DNA of 64,000 bases. It comes from Planctomycetota bacterium. GTDB lineage: Bacteria > Planctomycetota > UBA1135 > UBA2386. The stretch is from contig JANQJF010000012.1 of the NCBI GenBank assembly GCA_028281765.1, positions 28,513 through 92,512 of the forward strand. Reading direction: 5' to 3'. The notes beneath the pieces were generated by a model. The model ran no database searches. It had not been told where the DNA came from and saw nothing but the letters and a program-made list of their open reading frames with translations. Position 1 is the first letter of the stretch; the number at the start of each line of letters is the position of its first letter. The position numbers and the translations under genes were made by a program. Shown here piece by piece: positions 1 to 9,556 of this stretch.

Positions 1-1989
1 TTTCTGCACGAACGCGTCGATTCCCGGCACAGGCCCCTCGGTGCTGTAGCCGCTGAACACGACGACGGATAGGTCGTCACGATCGGCGCGCAGCCGCTGC
101 GCGAGCGCGGCGCCGCTCATCCCGGACGGCATCACCATGTCCGTGAGCAACAGGTCGATGCGGCCGTGCTCCTGCTCCCAGATCTCGAGCGCGGCCGGTC
201 CGGAGTTCGCTTCGAACACCTCGAGACCTGCACCGCGCATGATGCTCGCTGTCAACCGACGCACCGACTCTTCGTCCTCGACCAAGAGCACGACGCCTGA
301 CAGAGCGCCCTGCACATCGAAGTGCTCGGCGTTGGAGTAGCCGTTCTCCGAAGTGCTCGCTCGCAACGGCAAGAACGCGCGCGCGACCGTGCCGTCGCCG
401 AGTGCGCTCTCGATGTCGAGCCACCCATCGTGATCCTTGAGAATGCCGAACGCAGTCGACAGGCCGAGGCCGGATCCTTCGCCGACTTCTTTCGTGGTGA
501 AGAACGGCTCGAACACGCGCTGCAGATCATCGGGCGAAATCCCGACGCCCTGATCCCGAACCTCGACGCACGCGTACGGACCCGGTTCGGCTTCGGCATG
601 CCTAGCGGCAGCGTCGGTGTCGACCTCGACAAAGCGAACTGAGACCGTCAAGCGGCCCCCGTTGGGCATCGCGTCCTGCGCATTGACCACCAGATTGGTC
701 ACGACCTGCTCGATCATGCCAGCGTCGGCGTAGACGGGTAGCTTGCGATCCGCCGGTTCGAACACGAGATCGACCTTCTCCGGGACGATGCGACGCAGCA
801 TGCAGAGCAGTTCCTCCACGAGCAAGGCGACGTCGAAGTCCGACGCAGCCATGCTTTGTCGCCCGCCGAACAGCAACAGCTGTCGAGTGAGGTCCGCGGC
901 GCGCTCGGCCGCGTTCGTGATCGGCACGACCATTTCGGTGACGCTCTCGTCACCCGCGTGGTCGTAGACGATCGTCGACGCCTGCACCTGGATCACAGTC
1001 AGTAGATTGTTGAAGTCGTGCGCCACGCCTGCGGCGAGCTGACCGATCGACTCGAGTTTCTGCAGTTGTCGAACCTGCACTTCGAGCGCGCGGCTGTCGC
1101 TGACGTCGCGCACCTGCATCAAGATCGAGTCGATCGCGGAGTCCTCGCCCCGGATCGGTGCCAGGTGCACGGCTGCATGGACGATCTCTCCGTCGGGGCG
1201 CAGCAGCTGCTCGTCCGACTCGAACGCGTCGAACTCGTCCGCGAGCAGCGATCCGTACCGCGCCGCCATCGCCGATACCGTCTCGGGACGCCCGAACTCG
1301 TCGAGCGAACAACCGATCAACTCCCCTTCGCCGCGACCGAGCAACGTGCACAAGGTCTCATTGACCCGCTCGAAGTAGCCGTCCGTGGACAGCAGCGCCA
1401 TCCCGTGGGGCGACTCGTCGAAGATCGTCCGGAAGCGACGGCGACTGGCCTCAAACTCGCGATCCGCGGCAGAGATCACCGCTTGGACGTCCGTCGGCTC
1501 CTCCCGTCGCGTCTCGAGCAACGCCACGACCTGGCGACCCAGCGCTTTGAGAACGTCCCGTGCGCTGTCGCTGAGCTTGTGCGGCCGATCGTCGAGCACG
1601 GCAAGAGTGCCGATCGCGCAAGCGTCGGAACAGATCAGCGGCACACTCGCGTAGAACCGAAGGTGGGGCTCGCCCGTCACGAGGGGGTTTTTTGCGAACC
1701 GCAGATCGAGAGCCGCATCGGGCACCTCGAACACGTCGGTCCCCATGATCGCGTGCGCACAGAAGGCGACGTCGCGCGGTGTTTCTGCAACGCCGACCCC
1801 AACTCGAGCCTTGAACCACTGTCGGCTCTCGTCGACGAGCGTGACGATCGCCATCGACGTGCCACACACTCGCCGAGCGATCTCGACGAGGTCGTCGAAA
1901 ACCCTCTCGGGCAGGGTATCGAGCACGCGTAGCGCGCGCAAAGACGCGAGCCGTTGCGTCTCGTTGGCTGGTACGGGAGACGAAGCCAA
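1..1989 (-). CDS. Hybrid sensor histidine kinase (GAF-PAS-HisKA-HATPase-REC), 3' end cut by window edge
   Basis: Reading the minus strand gives one open frame from the left edge to about 1989. Domain order is an N-terminal GAF domain that starts with the usual PANETQRLASLRALRVLDT pattern, a PAS domain beginning FRTIFDESPHGMALLS, a phosphoacceptor H-box (AAGVAHDFNNLL, His codon at 1018-1020), an HATPase domain (NLVVNAQDAM, then GSGLGLSTAFGI), and a receiver domain (DLLLTDMVMP, Asp codon at 139-141) that continues outside the window. It is probably a soluble cytoplasmic kinase because no membrane segment is visible. There is no ATG in a sensible place. The TTG at 1989 follows a GGAGAAGAG stretch and is my choice; TTG at 2064 is the alternative and the frame is closed by a stop at about 2140. 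It is divergent from the FAD oxidoreductase gene. The signal sensed is unknown. Confidence 0.85.
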   Translation of the reverse strand, partial: MASSPVPANETQRLASLRALRVLDTLPERVFDDLVEIARRVCGTSMAIVTLVDESRQWFKARVGVGVAETPRDVAFCAHAIMGTDVFEVPDAALDLRFAKNPLVTGEPHLRFYASVPLICSDACAIGTLAVLDDRPHKLSDSARDVLKALGRQVVALLETRREEPTDVQAVISAADREFEASRRRFRTIFDESPHGMALLSTDGYFERVNETLCTLLGRGEGELIGCSLDEFGRPETVSAMAARYGSLLADEFDAFESDEQLLRPDGEIVHAAVHLAPIRGEDSAIDSILMQVRDVSDSRALEVQVRQLQKLESIGQLAAGVAHDFNNLLTVIQVQASTIVYDHAGDESVTEMVVPITNAAERAADLTRQLLLFGGRQSMAASDFDVALLVEELLCMLRRIVPEKVDLVFEPADRKLPVYADAGMIEQVVTNLVVNAQDAMPNGGRLTVSVRFVEVDTDAAARHAEAEPGPYACVEVRDQGVGISPDDLQRVFEPFFTTKEVGEGSGLGLSTAFGILKDHDGWLDIESALGDGTVARAFLPLRASTSENGYSNAEHFDVQGALSGVVLLVEDEESVRRLTASIMRGAGLEVFEANSGPAALEIWEQEHGRIDLLLTDMVMPSGMSGAALAQRLRADRDDLSVVVFSGYSTEGPVPGIDAFVQK

Positions 1990-2141
1990 AGGGGGGGACC
2001 GCTCTTCTCCGGCCGACGATTCGGCAATCCCCGCCCATTGTCGACCCGACCGAGGCCCGCGCAAGGTGCGGGCGGTCGAAAAGCCCGAACCCCGGCCCTG
2101 AGTCCTGCATCCACCGGCCCTCGCCGGGCGAACCCGCCTCT

Positions 2142-3182
2142 ATGAGGCGAAACAGCGCACATCCCCACCGGGTCGCTGTCATCGGTGCCGGCATGTCCGG
2201 CCTCACGTGCGCCACGCGGCTGCGCGACGCCGGGTTCCACGTGCACGTCTTCGACAAGTCTCGCGGGACCGGCGGACGGCTGTCGACGCGGCGGGCCGAA
2301 CGCACGTCCTTCGACCACGGCGCTCAATACTTCACCGTCCGGGATCCCGAGTTCGCGTCGCAGGTCGCCAGATGGGAGCGGGACGGCGTGGTCGGCGCAT
2401 GGTCGGGACGGATCGCCAACCTCGAAGCAGGCATCGAGAAGCCGTGCTCGAAGGACAGCCGCCGACTCGTCGGCGTGCCAGGGATGAGTTCGCTGGCCCG
2501 CCACCTGGCAACCGGGTTGACGGTCACGACGGAGTTCCGCGTCACGCGCCTAGTGCGCACGTTCGAGGACTGGACTCTGGTAGCAGCGGACGGCTCGCGC
2601 GCCTATGGCTTCGACACGGTCGTGCTCGCAGCTCCCGCGCCCCAGACCGCGGAGATCGCGCGGGCCGTGGCCCCCCACCTCGCCGACGCAGCGCACGCGG
2701 TCTCGTTCGCACCGTGCCTCGCCTCGATGCTCGAATACGACAGCGCGCTCGACTTCCCGTTCGACGCGGCGTTTGTCGAGAACTCTCCGCTGTCCTGGAT
2801 CGCACGCAACTCGTCCAAGCCGGGCCGCAGCGCGCGCGAATCCTGGGTGCTCCACGCCTCGCCAGAGTGGTCCGAGCGACACTTCGAGGATGACCCCGCC
2901 GAAGTGCAGGCCGCGATGGCCACGGCGTTTGCCACAGCCGTCGGACGCGAGCTGCCGCCGGCGGTCGCCGCGCAGTTCCACCGCTGGAAGTTCGCGCTGC
3001 CGCTGAATCCGATCGCGACCAGCTATCTCTACGATCCGAACCTCCAGATCGCCGCGTGCGGAGACTGGTGCGCGGGACCACGCGTCGAAGGCGCATTCCT
3101 CAGCGGAGCCGCACTCGCGGACCGCCTGCTCGAGACGTCGCATCGATCGAGCACGGCGGACGTTCGCGAGTTCGCGTCATGA
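2142..3182 (+). CDS. FAD-dependent oxidoreductase, renalase/amine-oxidase-like
   Basis: 346 residues. The N-terminus has a clear dinucleotide-binding Rossmann motif ([14 protein letters not shown]) followed by the flavin-contact segment [15 protein letters not shown], which together are typical of the NAD/FAD-dependent oxidoreductases related to renalase and plant/bacterial amine oxidases. The C-terminus keeps the second FAD motif region ([18 protein letters not shown]). It is expected to be cytoplasmic. It is the first gene of a tight operon: its TGA overlaps the ATG of the DUF2256 gene (ATGA), and a VOC-domain gene follows. In other genomes known to me, DUF2256 genes sit beside such oxidoreductases and photolyases, so a redox or light/DNA-repair link is possible, but no photolyase is in this window. 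The substrate cannot be read from the sequence. Confidence 0.85.
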   Translation: MRRNSAHPHRVAVIGAGMSGLTCATRLRDAGFHVHVFDKSRGTGGRLSTRRAERTSFDHGAQYFTVRDPEFASQVARWERDGVVGAWSGRIANLEAGIEKPCSKDSRRLVGVPGMSSLARHLATGLTVTTEFRVTRLVRTFEDWTLVAADGSRAYGFDTVVLAAPAPQTAEIARAVAPHLADAAHAVSFAPCLASMLEYDSALDFPFDAAFVENSPLSWIARNSSKPGRSARESWVLHASPEWSERHFEDDPAEVQAAMATAFATAVGRELPPAVAAQFHRWKFALPLNPIATSYLYDPNLQIAACGDWCAGPRVEGAFLSGAALADRLLETSHRSSTADVREFAS

Positions 3183-3346
3183 GTGGAACGCGCGCCCCCA
3201 AACCAACTAAAGTCTGCGTCGTCTGCCTGCGCCCGTTCGAGTGGCGCAAGAAGTGGGAACGCTGCTGGTCTTCCGTGAAATACTGCAGCAAGCGTTGCAG
3301 CCAACAACGCCGCCCGCTGCGCCGCCGGGATCGCAGGAGCTCCTGA
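3179..3346 (+). CDS. DUF2256 family small zinc-finger-like protein
   Basis: 55 residues, starting at the ATG that overlaps the stop codon of the oxidoreductase gene. The core [20 protein letters not shown] then VKYCSKRC matches the DUF2256 pattern: a CxxC pair, the hallmark PFxWRKKW segment, and a second CxxxC pair, which would bind one zinc ion. The family has no proven function; it is often found beside photolyase/cryptochrome or FAD oxidoreductase genes. Translational coupling to the upstream oxidoreductase suggests a shared role. The tail after the second Cys pair is Arg-rich and may contact nucleic acid, which is inference only. Confidence 0.88.
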   Translation: MSGTRAPKPTKVCVVCLRPFEWRKKWERCWSSVKYCSKRCSQQRRPLRRRDRRSS

Positions 3347-3348
3347 CC

Positions 3349-3843
3349 ATGGACATGTCCGTAGTAGACCAATACTTCGAACTCGCGCTCGATCTGACCG
3401 AGCGCAAGCGCAACGACCTGCTGCGAAAGCTCGATCAGGACCAGCCACAGGTCGCGTCCGAGCTGCGCCGCCTGCTGACCAACTCGAACAAGAACGTCGA
3501 CTTCGCGTGCCAATCCGGCGCGTCGACGAATCGTGGAGGCAAGCTCGACACGCTGCACCACGTCGCGATCCGCGTCGATCACATCGCGACTGCGGTCGCT
3601 TGGTATCGCGGTAAGTTCGCATGCGAGATCGAGTATCACGACGCGACGTGGGCGATGCTGCGCTTCTCGAATTTCCGGCTCGCGCTCGTGCTGCCCGGCG
3701 AGCATCCGCCACACGTCGCGGTGTGCTCCGAGGAAGCAGCCGTGTTCGGCGAGCTGAAGACGCACCGAGACGGTAGCCGCTCGACGTATCTCGAAGACCC
3801 TTGGGGCAACGCCGTCGAAGTCATCGACTCGGCGAGCCTGTAA
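3349..3843 (+). CDS. VOC/glyoxalase-fold protein with an unusual N-terminal helical segment
   Basis: 164 residues from the ATG at 3349, which has a good ribosome-binding site (AGGAG about 8 bases upstream) and begins 2 bases after the DUF2256 stop. An open frame extends upstream to 3241 but overlaps DUF2256. Residues from about 63 onward form a VOC domain: LDTLHHVAIRVDHIATAVAWY at its start, then the typical DPWGNAVEVID ending. VOC proteins bind a metal and act as glyoxalases, dioxygenases or resistance proteins; the activity here is not determinable. The first 45 residues (FELALDLTERKRNDLLRKL and following) look like the short helical leader found in front of planctomycete Ser/Thr kinases rather than a standard VOC protein, so this may be a domain fusion. 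Confidence 0.85.
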   Translation: MDMSVVDQYFELALDLTERKRNDLLRKLDQDQPQVASELRRLLTNSNKNVDFACQSGASTNRGGKLDTLHHVAIRVDHIATAVAWYRGKFACEIEYHDATWAMLRFSNFRLALVLPGEHPPHVAVCSEEAAVFGELKTHRDGSRSTYLEDPWGNAVEVIDSASL

Positions 3844-3881
3844 GGACTCCAAGAGCCCTTGGCTCGTCGAAAGGCCGCGAC

Positions 3882-5003
3882 TCAGTCAGAGGGCAACAGC
3901 ACCCACATGTCGGGAAGACCGACGTTGCAGTGCACCGCCCGCGACAAGAACCCGAAGCACGCCCAGCTCAAGAAGAGCGAGGTGCGGGCGAGATGCCACG
4001 GCCACATCACGGTCTTCGTGTCGACGGACGCCAGGTTGTCGAGCCGGTGGTCGAGCGCTGGGATCGGATGAAATACGGTCTCGATCCACGCCCCCCGACG
4101 CAGTTCGTCGTGCTGGAGGTCGTGCACCTGTCGGATCGCCGTCGCGAGGGTCTGACGGCCGAGTCGATTCTCGTTGGCCGTACTCTGGTCGATTGCGTAG
4201 ACGGCCCGGCGGCTCGGCGTCGGGAGAGCGAGGAGACCGACGAACGTCCAGAGCCCGAGCCCGAGGGCGAGCGTCAGCAGTCCGCCCGCAGTCGTGACGT
4301 CGGCGCCGGGCACGAGTAGCGCCGTGCAGACGAACCCACCCAGGTTCCACAGCACCGCCGCACCGATCCCGAACGCCCGAGCGCGTTTGGTCACCGCGTG
4401 ACGTCGACGCGTCAGGATCGCCTGCAGGTTCCACGGCGAGAGTCGCTGGCGCCAGTGCGCTGGAATCACGATCGATTCCCCGCCGGGAGGCCCCACGACG
4501 CCGCCGGTGAAACCGGGATCGGCGGACATGTAGCGCCGGACCGACACGCCGCCCCGTCCGGACACAGGCTCACCGCCTTCGTCCCGCAGCCCCGCGACGA
4601 CTCGCGCGAGCGGCGCCTGGAGGACGACGAGCGCGACCATGCACAAGCCGAACGCCGCGCCGGCACCGGGGAGTCCACCCGCACGCCCGGCGCTCAGCAC
4701 ACCGGCCAGGCACACGCCCATGACACCCGCCTGCACGCTCACCGCGCGGGCCCAGCGCCCGGCGAAGTCACCCGCGGTGTCGCACCGCAGACCGTAAGCC
4801 CGCGGCAGGAAGTAACCACCGAGCCAATCGAACGGAGCGCTGACGATCACGTAGAGCGCGATCGCCGTCGAGATCACCTCAAAGTCTCCGAGATCTCGAG
4901 ACCACGCCACCGGCAGGCCCAGCGCGAGAGCGAGAGTCGCAAGGACCACGAATGTTCCTACGCCGCTCACGCCGAGCAAGAGTCGTGCCTTCGGATAGCT
5001 CAT
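3882..5003 (-). CDS. Polytopic membrane protein of unknown function
   Basis: 373 residues from the ATG at 5003, chosen because AAGGAG lies 7 bases upstream; the frame is open further to 5075 but the extra part is not hydrophobic and lacks a ribosome-binding site. I see about eight hydrophobic segments: two near the N-terminus (around LLLGVSGVGTFVVLATLALA and VISTAIALYVIVSAPF), two in the next 90 residues, two around residues 220-280 (IGAAVLWNLGGFVCTALLV and LLTLALGLGLWTFVGLLAL), and one at the C-terminus. A soluble, charged loop sits between about residues 140 and 210. No catalytic or transport motif is recognised. It stands alone, convergent with the VOC gene. Confidence 0.75.
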   Translation of the reverse strand: MSYPKARLLLGVSGVGTFVVLATLALALGLPVAWSRDLGDFEVISTAIALYVIVSAPFDWLGGYFLPRAYGLRCDTAGDFAGRWARAVSVQAGVMGVCLAGVLSAGRAGGLPGAGAAFGLCMVALVVLQAPLARVVAGLRDEGGEPVSGRGGVSVRRYMSADPGFTGGVVGPPGGESIVIPAHWRQRLSPWNLQAILTRRRHAVTKRARAFGIGAAVLWNLGGFVCTALLVPGADVTTAGGLLTLALGLGLWTFVGLLALPTPSRRAVYAIDQSTANENRLGRQTLATAIRQVHDLQHDELRRGAWIETVFHPIPALDHRLDNLASVDTKTVMWPWHLARTSLFLSWACFGFLSRAVHCNVGLPDMWVLLPSD

Positions 5004-5256
5004 CGTCGGCTCCTTCGCCTTCCCACTCGGCGCGGATGCGCGGTTCCGGGCCGTGGACGCCCGAGATTGCGGCACGACAGCGAATGCGGAACGCGCCGCC
5101 GGGAGATTCGAATGAACGACTGCATCTGTTCGGAAGTGACCTGCGAACTGCCGGTTATGGGGCGAGTGCTGCCACGCCTACGTGACTCTCGTGCCTGTTT
5201 GGGCCAGCACTCACCCTGTCTACAACCCCCACCTCGCCGCGCATCGGCGATTCACT

Positions 5257-5889
5257 ATGACACTGCTCGAGCCAACACTGTCTCGCTCCACCAAGACTCA
5301 GACCGAATTGACCGGACGCCCTGCGCGGCCGTCGCAAGAAGAAGCCGAAGCCGCGGTGCGCACGCTCCTCGCGTGGGCCGGTGACGATCCGGACCGCGAG
5401 GGCCTTCTCGAAACGCCGGGTCGAGTCACCCGCGCCTACGGCGAGTTCTTCGCCGGCTACGGTCAAGACCCCGAGGCGTATCTCGCGAAGACGTTCGAAG
5501 ACGTCGCTGGCTACGACGAGATGGTTACTTTGCGCGACATCCCGCTCCACTCGTTCTGCGAGCACCACATGGTTCCGTTCGTCGGCAAGGCGCATGTCGC
5601 GTACCTGCCGGACCAGCGCGTCGTGGGGTTGAGCAAGATCGGGCGCGTCGTAGACCTGTATGCACGCCGCCTGCAGATCCAAGAGAAGCTGACCGCTCAG
5701 ATCGCCGCCGCGATCGAGTCGATTCTCCAGCCGAAGGGCGTTGCTGTCGTTATCGAGGCTACGCACCAGTGCATGACCGCACGCGGCGTGCGCAAGCCCG
5801 GCACCGTCACGGTCACGAGCCGCATGCTCGGTCGCTTCCGCGACAACGACTCCACCCGCCGCGAGTTTCTCGCGATGATTCGCGACTGA
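5257..5889 (+). CDS. folE: GTP cyclohydrolase I (FolE)
   Basis: 210 residues from ATG 5257; the frame is open to a GTG at 5182 but that extension is not conserved-looking. The enzyme opens the imidazole ring of GTP to give 7,8-dihydroneopterin triphosphate, the first step of folate (and biopterin/queuosine) synthesis, in the cytoplasm as a homodecamer. Zinc ligands expected for the family are present: Cys101 and His104 in [10 protein letters not shown], and Cys172 in [11 protein letters not shown]. The segments GLLETPGRV and [12 protein letters not shown] are diagnostic. The next gene, 4 bases downstream, is a pterin enzyme of the PTPS family, so the two form a pterin operon. Confidence 0.95.
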   Translation: MTLLEPTLSRSTKTQTELTGRPARPSQEEAEAAVRTLLAWAGDDPDREGLLETPGRVTRAYGEFFAGYGQDPEAYLAKTFEDVAGYDEMVTLRDIPLHSFCEHHMVPFVGKAHVAYLPDQRVVGLSKIGRVVDLYARRLQIQEKLTAQIAAAIESILQPKGVAVVIEATHQCMTARGVRKPGTVTVTSRMLGRFRDNDSTRREFLAMIRD

Positions 5890-5893
5890 GCCC

Positions 5894-6436
5894 ATGAGCA
5901 CGCTCGAAGACCACTCCGCGACGGCGTCCGCCGCGAAACCGATTCAGGATGTCTCCTGGTCGGTCCGAATCGCGAAGGAGTATCACAAGTTCAGCGCCGC
6001 GCACTTCATGATCTTCGACGACGGCACGGCCGAACGATTGCACGGCCACAACTACCGCGTCGAAGTCGAGCTGCACGCTACGGAGGAGCAGGGCGGCGTC
6101 GTGATCGACTTTCACGTCGTCAAGAACGCACTGCGACACGTGCTCGAGCGACTCGACGAGCGCATGCTTCTCCCGCGGCTGCATCCGGAGGTCCGCATCC
6201 AGGAAGAGAACGGCGAAGTCGAATTCCGCTACGACGACCGACGCTACGTGATGCCGACCGCCGACGTCGTGGTTCTGCCGATCACGAACTCGAGTTCCGA
6301 ACAGCTCGCAAAGTGGATCGCCCTCGAGCTGCTCGCCGCCCTTCGCGAATCCGGCAACGCCGACTTGCTCGAGCGAGTGCAAGTCAGCGTTGAAGAAACG
6401 CCGGGGCAGCGCGGGGCAGTGTCGCTAGGTCTGTAG
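5894..6436 (+). CDS. 6-pyruvoyl-tetrahydropterin synthase family, PTPS-III type (folate-pathway aldolase substitute)
   Basis: 180 residues, starting 4 bases after folE. Zinc ligands are His37 (FSAAHFM) and His50/His52 (ERLHGHNY). At the active-site position where QueD and 6-pyruvoyl-tetrahydropterin synthases have a Cys, the sequence reads AERLHGH: Glu47 is present and the Cys is replaced by Ala. The ExxHGH pattern without Cys is the mark of PTPS-III, a subfamily known to convert dihydroneopterin to 6-hydroxymethyl-dihydropterin and so replace FolB. Coupling to folE fits a role in folate synthesis rather than queuosine. The stretch between about residues 95 and 125 is an insertion relative to short QueD proteins. 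Its last 12 bases overlap the end of convergent purK. Confidence 0.85.
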   Translation: MSTLEDHSATASAAKPIQDVSWSVRIAKEYHKFSAAHFMIFDDGTAERLHGHNYRVEVELHATEEQGGVVIDFHVVKNALRHVLERLDERMLLPRLHPEVRIQEENGEVEFRYDDRRYVMPTADVVVLPITNSSSEQLAKWIALELLAALRESGNADLLERVQVSVEETPGQRGAVSLGL

Positions 6437-7564
6437 CATCGCGCGAGCCCGCACGATGCGCTGCTCGAGTGCGTCGCGATCCTCGCCGACGACCGTCAAG
6501 TGCCCCATCTTGCGACCGGGCCGCGCGTCGGTCTTGCCGTAGAGATGCAGGCGCACGCGCGGTTCGGCGAGCACCCGATCCCACGGCGGCTCTCCGCCAC
6601 TCCACAGGTCGCCGAGCAGGTTTGCCATGCACGCGGCGGGTGCCACCGGCTCGACCGACCCGAGCGGCAGCCCCGCGATCGCGCGCACCTGCAGCTCGAA
6701 TTGGCTGATCACGTGGGCGTCGATCGTCAGGTGTCCGGAGTTGTGCGGGCGCGGCGCAATCTCGTTGATCACGATCTCGCCGTCCGGCAGCACGAACATC
6801 TCGATGCACGCGACGCCGACGATGTCGAGCCCCTCGAATACGGCGCGCGCGACCTCGAGGGCACGTGCGCGCGCGTCTTCGGGCACGCGCGCCGGCCAGA
6901 GCGTGAGGTCGAGGATCTGGTTGGCGTGCCGATTCTCGAACGGATCGTAGAACACGGCTTCGCCATCGTGACCGCGTGCGCCGACGACCGACACCTCGCA
7001 TTCGAACGGCACGAGCCCCTCGAGAACCGCAGGCTGGCAGTCGAGTTCGCGCCACGCGTCGGCCACCTCGGCGGCGCTCGCCACGCGGCGTTGTCCGTGA
7101 CCGTCGTAGCCCCATGCGGCAGTTTTCAGGATCCCGGCGCCGGGCACGATCTCCGGCGCGCGAGCGACGTCGTCCTCGCTGAGGATGTCCACGTAGGTCG
7201 CGACGGGCAGGCCGAGCGCGCGCATCGCACCCTTCTCGCGACTGCGGTTCTGCGACGTGTGCAGCAGCGAACCCGACGGGCGCACCGGTGCGAACTTCGC
7301 GGCTGCCTCCGTCGTCGCGGACGGAACGTTCTCGAACTCGAACGTCACTACGGAGACCGAGCGCGCGAACTCGGCAACCCGATCGAGGTCGTCCAGCGGC
7401 GCGATCACGTGACGGTCGACGGCGAGACTCGCGGGCGCGTCCTCGGCGTCCGTGAACACGGCGACGCGAAACCCGAGCCGATGCGCGGCCAGCGCGAACA
7501 TCCGACCGAGTTGCCCACCACCGAGCACGCCGAGCGTGCTGCCCCGAGGCACAGGCTGAGTCAT
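6425..7564 (-). CDS. purK: N5-carboxyaminoimidazole ribonucleotide synthase (PurK)
   Basis: 379 residues. ATP-grasp enzyme that uses ATP and bicarbonate to carboxylate 5-aminoimidazole ribonucleotide in purine synthesis. The N-terminus [21 protein letters not shown] is diagnostic for PurK, followed by VTFEFENVP; the ATP-grasp core contains [14 protein letters not shown] and the metal-binding end [14 protein letters not shown]. The product is the substrate of PurE, encoded directly upstream: the purK ATG overlaps the purE stop (ATGA). The 3' end overlaps the convergent PTPS gene by 12 bases. Confidence 0.95.
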   Translation of the reverse strand: MTQPVPRGSTLGVLGGGQLGRMFALAAHRLGFRVAVFTDAEDAPASLAVDRHVIAPLDDLDRVAEFARSVSVVTFEFENVPSATTEAAAKFAPVRPSGSLLHTSQNRSREKGAMRALGLPVATYVDILSEDDVARAPEIVPGAGILKTAAWGYDGHGQRRVASAAEVADAWRELDCQPAVLEGLVPFECEVSVVGARGHDGEAVFYDPFENRHANQILDLTLWPARVPEDARARALEVARAVFEGLDIVGVACIEMFVLPDGEIVINEIAPRPHNSGHLTIDAHVISQFELQVRAIAGLPLGSVEPVAPAACMANLLGDLWSGGEPPWDRVLAEPRVRLHLYGKTDARPGRKMGHLTVVGEDRDALEQRIVRARAMLQT

Positions 7565-8055
7565 TTCAGCTCCGCCGCGAGCGCGGCGCTAGCCAGGTCT
7601 TCGCGATACTTCTGCAGCTTCTGCTGCAGCGCGGGGTCCTTCGTCGCGAGCATCTGCGCGGCGTAGAGGCCGGCGTTCTTCGCGCCAGCTTCGCCGATCG
7701 CGAGCGTGCCAACCGGCACGCCACCGGGCATCTGCACGATCGACAACAGAGAGTCGACGCCCTTGAGCATCCGGCTCTCGACCGGCACGCCGAGCACCGG
7801 AACGACGGTCCAGGCGGCGAGCATGCCGGGCAGGTGCGCGGAACCACCGGCGCCCGCGATGATCACCTCGAGCCCGCGCTCGATCGCGGTCGTCGCGTAT
7901 TCGCGTAGCCGATCCGGCGTGCGGTGCGCGGACACGACCGAATACTCGTGCGGAATCTCGAACTGCTCGAGCATCTGCACCGCATGGCGAAGCGTCGGCC
8001 AGTCCGATGCGCTTCCCATGACGACGCCGACGCGGGGACTCTGTGTGTCGGACAT
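7561..8055 (-). CDS. purE: N5-carboxyaminoimidazole ribonucleotide mutase (PurE)
   Basis: 164 residues from ATG 8055; an open frame runs upstream to 8265 but the family starts at this Met. Class I PurE mutase that moves the carboxyl group of N5-CAIR to give CAIR. Diagnostic segments are [14 protein letters not shown] (substrate-binding loop), [11 protein letters not shown] with the catalytic His, and [14 protein letters not shown]. The C-terminal 15 residues are a charged helical tail. It is the first gene of a purEK operon with a 4-base overlap. Acts in the cytoplasm as an octamer in characterised relatives. Confidence 0.95.
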   Translation of the reverse strand: MSDTQSPRVGVVMGSASDWPTLRHAVQMLEQFEIPHEYSVVSAHRTPDRLREYATTAIERGLEVIIAGAGGSAHLPGMLAAWTVVPVLGVPVESRMLKGVDSLLSIVQMPGGVPVGTLAIGEAGAKNAGLYAAQMLATKDPALQQKLQKYREDLASAALAAELK

Positions 8056-8128
8056 GTTGTCGCGCGCCTCGGGAAGAGGGTGAGCTGCGAATCCTAGAGG
8101 ATGCGCCGGGCCAATCCAGCGCTTCCGG

Positions 8129-9034
8129 TCAGGACGCCCCGAACAGCGCTGTCTTCGCGTGCTCGATGATCCGCGTGACGGTAGGATGCTTGACCCGCCG
8201 CTCGGGTGAGATCGCGTAGAAGGTCTCCCGCGTCTTCTCGAGTTCGCCGAGCACGCGGACCCCATAGCGAGATCGCACCTCTTCCTCCACCGCCGTCGGC
8301 GCCGGGAATACGCCGAACCCGGCCTGCCCGAACACCTTGAGCAACGCGCTGTCGTCGAACTCGCCGACGATCTCCGGACGGATCTCGTTTTGGTCGAGCC
8401 AAAGATCGAGCGAGGCGCGGATCGCGGTGTCGCGCGACGGCATCAAGAACGGAGCACGGTCGAGCGAACGCGGGAACCCACGCCGCAGCTTCGCCGCGAG
8501 CGACGGCGCCGCGAACAACGACGCTGTCGATTCGCCGAGCACGTGGTTGTAGGCCTTCACGTCGAGACCGGGTGAGGGCGGGATGTCGGACAGCACGAGG
8601 TCGAGCTCGTGCACGGCCAGCGCCGCGAACAGCTGCCGCGGATGGTCCTCGCGGCACACCAACCGCACCGCGTCCTCGCCGCGCATTGCGGGAGCGAGCA
8701 GCTGGAACGTCACGAGCTTCGCCATGACGTCGGCGATGCCGACCCGCAGCGTCTTCACGTTCCCTCCGCCCCGTGTGTGCACCGCGTCGAGCAGCTCGCG
8801 CCCCGTCTCGAAGATCACGTCCGCGTAGCCGTAGACGGTCTTGCCGGCTTCCGTCAGTTCCAGCCGCCGTCCGTGGCGTTCGAACAACTGCTCGCCGAGA
8901 GAAGCCTCCAGACTCTTCAGCTGCATGCTGATCGAGGGACGCCCGACCATGAGTTTTCGACTGGCCGCGGCGACGCTTCCCTCTTGGACAACGGTCCAGA
9001 AGTAGTGCAGATGGTTGTAATTGAGCCATTCCAT
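8129..9034 (-). CDS. LysR-family transcriptional regulator, NhaR-like
   Basis: 301 residues. The N-terminal winged helix-turn-helix (about residues 1-62) begins [20 protein letters not shown] and includes the LysR pattern [20 protein letters not shown]. The WLNYxHLxYFW opening is the form seen in NhaR, the activator of the Na+/H+ antiporter gene nhaA, and its relatives, which respond to sodium or pH. The effector domain (about 90-300) is typical for the family. No antiporter gene lies nearby, so the target is unknown. It is divergent from the HPF-like gene with a 152-base gap that could carry shared control sites; I see no clear T-N11-A operator that I would defend. Confidence 0.88.
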   Translation of the reverse strand: MEWLNYNHLHYFWTVVQEGSVAAASRKLMVGRPSISMQLKSLEASLGEQLFERHGRRLELTEAGKTVYGYADVIFETGRELLDAVHTRGGGNVKTLRVGIADVMAKLVTFQLLAPAMRGEDAVRLVCREDHPRQLFAALAVHELDLVLSDIPPSPGLDVKAYNHVLGESTASLFAAPSLAAKLRRGFPRSLDRAPFLMPSRDTAIRASLDLWLDQNEIRPEIVGEFDDSALLKVFGQAGFGVFPAPTAVEEEVRSRYGVRVLGELEKTRETFYAISPERRVKHPTVTRIIEHAKTALFGAS

Positions 9035-9186
9035 GGGCGCTTCAGAGCGTCAACCATACTGACGTAAGTTGTCAACGCTATGGACGCGCGTTGAACGATT
9101 TTGGGGTCGATACTCCTGCAACCCGGGAGCGGACCACCGAACCGAAGCCGCATCACCGGGCCTCACCGAAACAGAGAGGCACCATC

Positions 9187-9522
9187 ATGAAGACCATCCT
9201 GAGAGCCAACCGAGTCCCTGTCTCCAAGCGCGGTCGCCGCAAGCTGGAAGACTTCGTGGAGACCACGTTCGCTCGTCTCAGCGAGCGGATCCATCGGATC
9301 CGCGTCACGCTGCACGACGTGAACGGGCTGCGAGGAGGCAACGACATCCTGTGTCGGGTCGAGGTCGTTTCGTCCGCCGGACGGATCGTCATCGACGAGA
9401 CCAGCGACCGCCCGTTGCGCGCGGTGATGGGGGCCTGCCTGCGGGCGACGAAGACGATGTGGAGACGGATCGACAAGCTGCGTTCGCGGCGTCGCCGTCA
9501 CAAGCCCGACGAGGCCGCATGA
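9187..9522 (+). CDS. HPF/RaiA-like ribosome-hibernation-type protein
   Basis: 111 residues from ATG 9187. Small basic protein with the beta-alpha-beta-beta-beta-alpha pattern of the HPF/RaiA (sigma-54 modulation) fold: a first helix RKLEDFVETTFARLSERI, a strand RIRVTLHDVNGLRGGND, a strand ILCRVEVV and a C-terminal Arg-rich helix. HPF relatives bind the 30S decoding centre and silence or dimerise ribosomes in stress. The DVNGxRGG turn is common in stand-alone HPF-like proteins of proteobacteria and planctomycetes. It lacks the long C-terminal dimerisation domain. A strong intrinsic terminator follows at 9641. I chose ATG 9187 over the in-frame ATG at 9091 because the fold begins here. Confidence 0.75.
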   Translation: MKTILRANRVPVSKRGRRKLEDFVETTFARLSERIHRIRVTLHDVNGLRGGNDILCRVEVVSSAGRIVIDETSDRPLRAVMGACLRATKTMWRRIDKLRSRRRRHKPDEAA

Positions 9523-9556
9523 CTTCCTGGATTCTCCTTCCTGAGAACCGTTTCGA

